Shown: one piece after another, positions 15,888 through 17,925 of the stretch
Position numbering within the stretch: position 1 is the stretch's first letter
Layout of the letters: every line of letters starts with the position of its first letter
Assembly: GCA_002717855.1 (NCBI GenBank)
Contig: PBCD01000016.1
Location: forward strand, 1-17,925
Length of the DNA: 17,925 nucleotides
Direction: 5' to 3'
From: Rickettsiales bacterium
GTDB taxonomy: Bacteria; Pseudomonadota; Alphaproteobacteria; TMED127
Made by a program: the position numbers and the translations under genes
Notes under the pieces: model-generated
The model's database searches: none
Seen by the model: only the letters and a program-made list of their open reading frames with translations
Told to the model about the DNA's origin: nothing

Positions 15888-17925
15888 AAGGAATTATACT
15901 CAATATTCACTGTCTGATGGAGCTTTAAGAATAAGCGATTTGATAAATTTTTGCAAAACTAACAATAGTCCTGCAATAAGTATTTCTGATAAATGCAACC
16001 TTTTTGGATGTATGGAATTTTCACTAAGTTGTGTTAAAAATGGTATTCAACCAATTATATCATGTAGCATTAATGTAATGACAGAAGATTTTGCTGATGG
16101 GGAGATTTTATTAATAGTTTACAATGAAAAAGGATATAAAAATTTATCAAAAATTCTCACTGATTCCTACTTGAATAGTCAAAATAATTTTCAGCCGTCT
16201 GTTAATTTTGATCTGTTAAATGAAAATAATTCTGGTTTAATTTGTTTGTCAGGAGGAGAGGAGGGATTATTAAGAAAAAATTTCGAAACTTATGGATTAG
16301 ATAAGAGTGAACATATTATTAAGAAATTACTGTCCATATACAAAAAAAACTTTTTTCTTGAAATTCAAAGATTAAGAAAACTAGAAATAAATCCTTATAT
16401 AAATTTTTTATTAGAAACTTCTCTCAATAAATCAATTCCATTAGTTGCAACTAATGAAAACTATTTTTTTGATTCAGATTTTTATGAATCTTTGGATGTT
16501 TTATCTTGTATTTCGAAACAAACTTATTTTGATTATGATCAAAGAAAAAAATTATCAGAAGAATTCTTTTTGAAAAGCACAGTAGAAATAAATGAATTGT
16601 TTTCTGATATCCCTGTAGCAATCACCAATACTCTAAAAATAGCAAAAAAATGTCATTTTCTTCTAAAAGAAAAATTACCTAGTCTTCCAAAAATAAAATC
16701 CAAAATTAATGAAGTTGATTTACTTATAGAAAAAGCAAGAGAAGGTTTAAATCAAAAACTGCAACAAAAAAAACTAAGTGATGAAATAAAAAATGAATAT
16801 ATAAAAAGATTAGATTTCGAATTAAAAGTTATCACAGAAATGGGTTATTCTGGATATTTTTTAATTGTTGCTGATTTTATTCAATGGGCAAAAAAAAATA
16901 ATATTCCTGTTGGTCCTGGAAGAGGATCAGGAGCAGGCTCTCTGGTTGCTTGGACTTTAACTATAACTGACCTTGATCCAATAAAGTTTGGTCTTTTGTT
17001 TGAGAGATTTCTTAATCCTGAAAGAATTTCTATGCCTGATTTTGACATTGATTTCTGTATGGAAAGAAGAGATGAAGTAATAAGATATGTTCAAAATAAA
17101 TACGGTGAGGATAAGGTAGCTCAAATAATAACATTTGGATCCTTTCAAGCTAGAGCGGCACTTAGAGATGTTGGAAGAGTACTACAAATTCCTTATGAAC
17201 AAGTTGATCAAATTTGCAAGTTAATCCCTTTTAATCCTGCAAAGCCAACTAATCTCAAGGAAGTAGTAGAAAGTGAAAAAAAAATAAAAAATTTAATCGA
17301 ACAGGATTTAAATTTAAAAAAACTTTTTGAAATTTCTGAAAGAATTGAGGGTTTGTTAAGACATGCATCAACTCATGCAGCTGGGGTTGTTATATCAGAA
17401 AAATCATTAAATGATATTTTACCATTATATAGAGACCCACGATCAAATTTTCCAGTAACCCAATTTTCAATGAAATATGTTGAAAAAGTAGGACTTGTAA
17501 AATTTGATTTCTTAGGATTAAAAACACTCACAGTTTTAAAAAGAACATGCAAGTTACTAGCTCAAAAGAAAATATATATTGATTTACAAAATATTCCTTT
17601 AGATGACAAGAAAACTTATGATTTAATCAAATCTGGTCAAACTGTTGGTGTCTTTCAATTTGATGGAACTGGAATGAGAGACACAATCATTAAAATAAAA
17701 CCTGACAGATTTGAAGATCTAATTGCAATCGTTTCACTCTACAGACCTGGTCCAATGGATAATATTCCTTTATACGTAAAAAGGAAAAACTCAAAAGAAC
17801 AAATAAAATACATTCATCCTGATCTTTGCGATATTCTTGATGAAACCTATGGCATTATGGTTTATCAAGAACAAGTAATGCAAATAGCAAAACAATTAGC
17901 AGGATTTAGTCTTGCGAAAGCAGAT
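15847..17925 (+). CDS. dnaE: DNA polymerase III subunit alpha (3'-partial)
   Basis: DnaE is the replicative DNA polymerase of the chromosome (C-family polymerase III alpha). The frame is open from the ATG at 15847 for 693 codons to the window edge; a complete protein is about 1,150 residues, so roughly 40% is missing (rest of the fingers, beta-binding and C-terminal domains). The N-terminal PHP domain starts FVHLRNYTQYSLSDG and continues with NLFGCMEFS, an alphaproteobacterial form. The polymerase core has GPGRGSGAGS (356-365), the catalytic aspartates D400 and D402 in PDFDIDF, and D554 in KFDFLGLKTL, aligned with E. coli D401, D403 and D555. HASTHAAGVVIS and YRPGPMDNIP are also present. The next in-frame Met falls after the first PHP motif, so the ATG overlapping lolD by 26 bases is favoured. 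Confidence 0.96.
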   Translation, partial: MDKFSKKINQFVHLRNYTQYSLSDGALRISDLINFCKTNNSPAISISDKCNLFGCMEFSLSCVKNGIQPIISCSINVMTEDFADGEILLIVYNEKGYKNLSKILTDSYLNSQNNFQPSVNFDLLNENNSGLICLSGGEEGLLRKNFETYGLDKSEHIIKKLLSIYKKNFFLEIQRLRKLEINPYINFLLETSLNKSIPLVATNENYFFDSDFYESLDVLSCISKQTYFDYDQRKKLSEEFFLKSTVEINELFSDIPVAITNTLKIAKKCHFLLKEKLPSLPKIKSKINEVDLLIEKAREGLNQKLQQKKLSDEIKNEYIKRLDFELKVITEMGYSGYFLIVADFIQWAKKNNIPVGPGRGSGAGSLVAWTLTITDLDPIKFGLLFERFLNPERISMPDFDIDFCMERRDEVIRYVQNKYGEDKVAQIITFGSFQARAALRDVGRVLQIPYEQVDQICKLIPFNPAKPTNLKEVVESEKKIKNLIEQDLNLKKLFEISERIEGLLRHASTHAAGVVISEKSLNDILPLYRDPRSNFPVTQFSMKYVEKVGLVKFDFLGLKTLTVLKRTCKLLAQKKIYIDLQNIPLDDKKTYDLIKSGQTVGVFQFDGTGMRDTIIKIKPDRFEDLIAIVSLYRPGPMDNIPLYVKRKNSKEQIKYIHPDLCDILDETYGIMVYQEQVMQIAKQLAGFSLAKAD

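Overview
The window is a compact, very AT-rich (roughly 70% A+T by eye) run of protein-coding genes, all on the + strand. The products are typical of Alphaproteobacteria: NuoG with the mitochondrial-type C-terminus, a short prolyl-tRNA synthetase without an inserted editing domain, RNase J and a DUF1467 protein. The gene order (complex I genes, then birA-coaX-rnj-mce-DUF1467-proS-lolC/E-lolD-dnaE) is also an alphaproteobacterial arrangement. The low GC, the short or negative spacers and the absence of accessory genes suggest a streamlined, probably marine, lineage such as SAR11-like or HIMB59/AEGEAN-169-like bacteria. That placement is inference and would need a phylogeny.

Layout. Positions 1-8885 hold the distal half of the NADH:quinone oxidoreductase (complex I) operon: nuoG (5' end outside the window), nuoH, nuoI, nuoJ, nuoK, nuoL, nuoM and nuoN. 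Together they cover the end of the peripheral arm (NuoG, NuoI), the quinone-site subunit NuoH and the membrane proton-pumping subunits. Positions 8887-10380 hold two cofactor genes, biotin protein ligase (birA) and type III pantothenate kinase (coaX). Positions 10373-12043 encode RNase J. Positions 12046-13954 encode methylmalonyl-CoA epimerase, a 70-residue DUF1467 membrane protein and prolyl-tRNA synthetase. Positions 13951-15872 encode a lipoprotein-releasing ABC transporter (one LolC/E-type permease plus the LolD ATPase). Positions 15847-17925 are the 5' part of dnaE, the DNA polymerase III alpha subunit, which runs off the end.

The longest intergenic gap is 19 bases (nuoH-nuoI). Several neighbours overlap: coaX/rnj by 8, proS/lolC by 4 (ATGA), lolC/lolD by 10 and lolD/dnaE by 26. 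There is therefore no room for tRNAs, CRISPR arrays, mobile elements or classical intergenic promoters. Transcription must come from upstream of the window or from promoters inside genes.

I see no new biological system here; it is ordinary conserved housekeeping DNA. The points most worth a second look are a perfect 13-bp inverted repeat that buries the dnaE start codon within the lolD/dnaE overlap, a five-codon reading frame that exactly bridges the nuoM stop and the nuoN start, and an A13 tract inside the RNase J gene.
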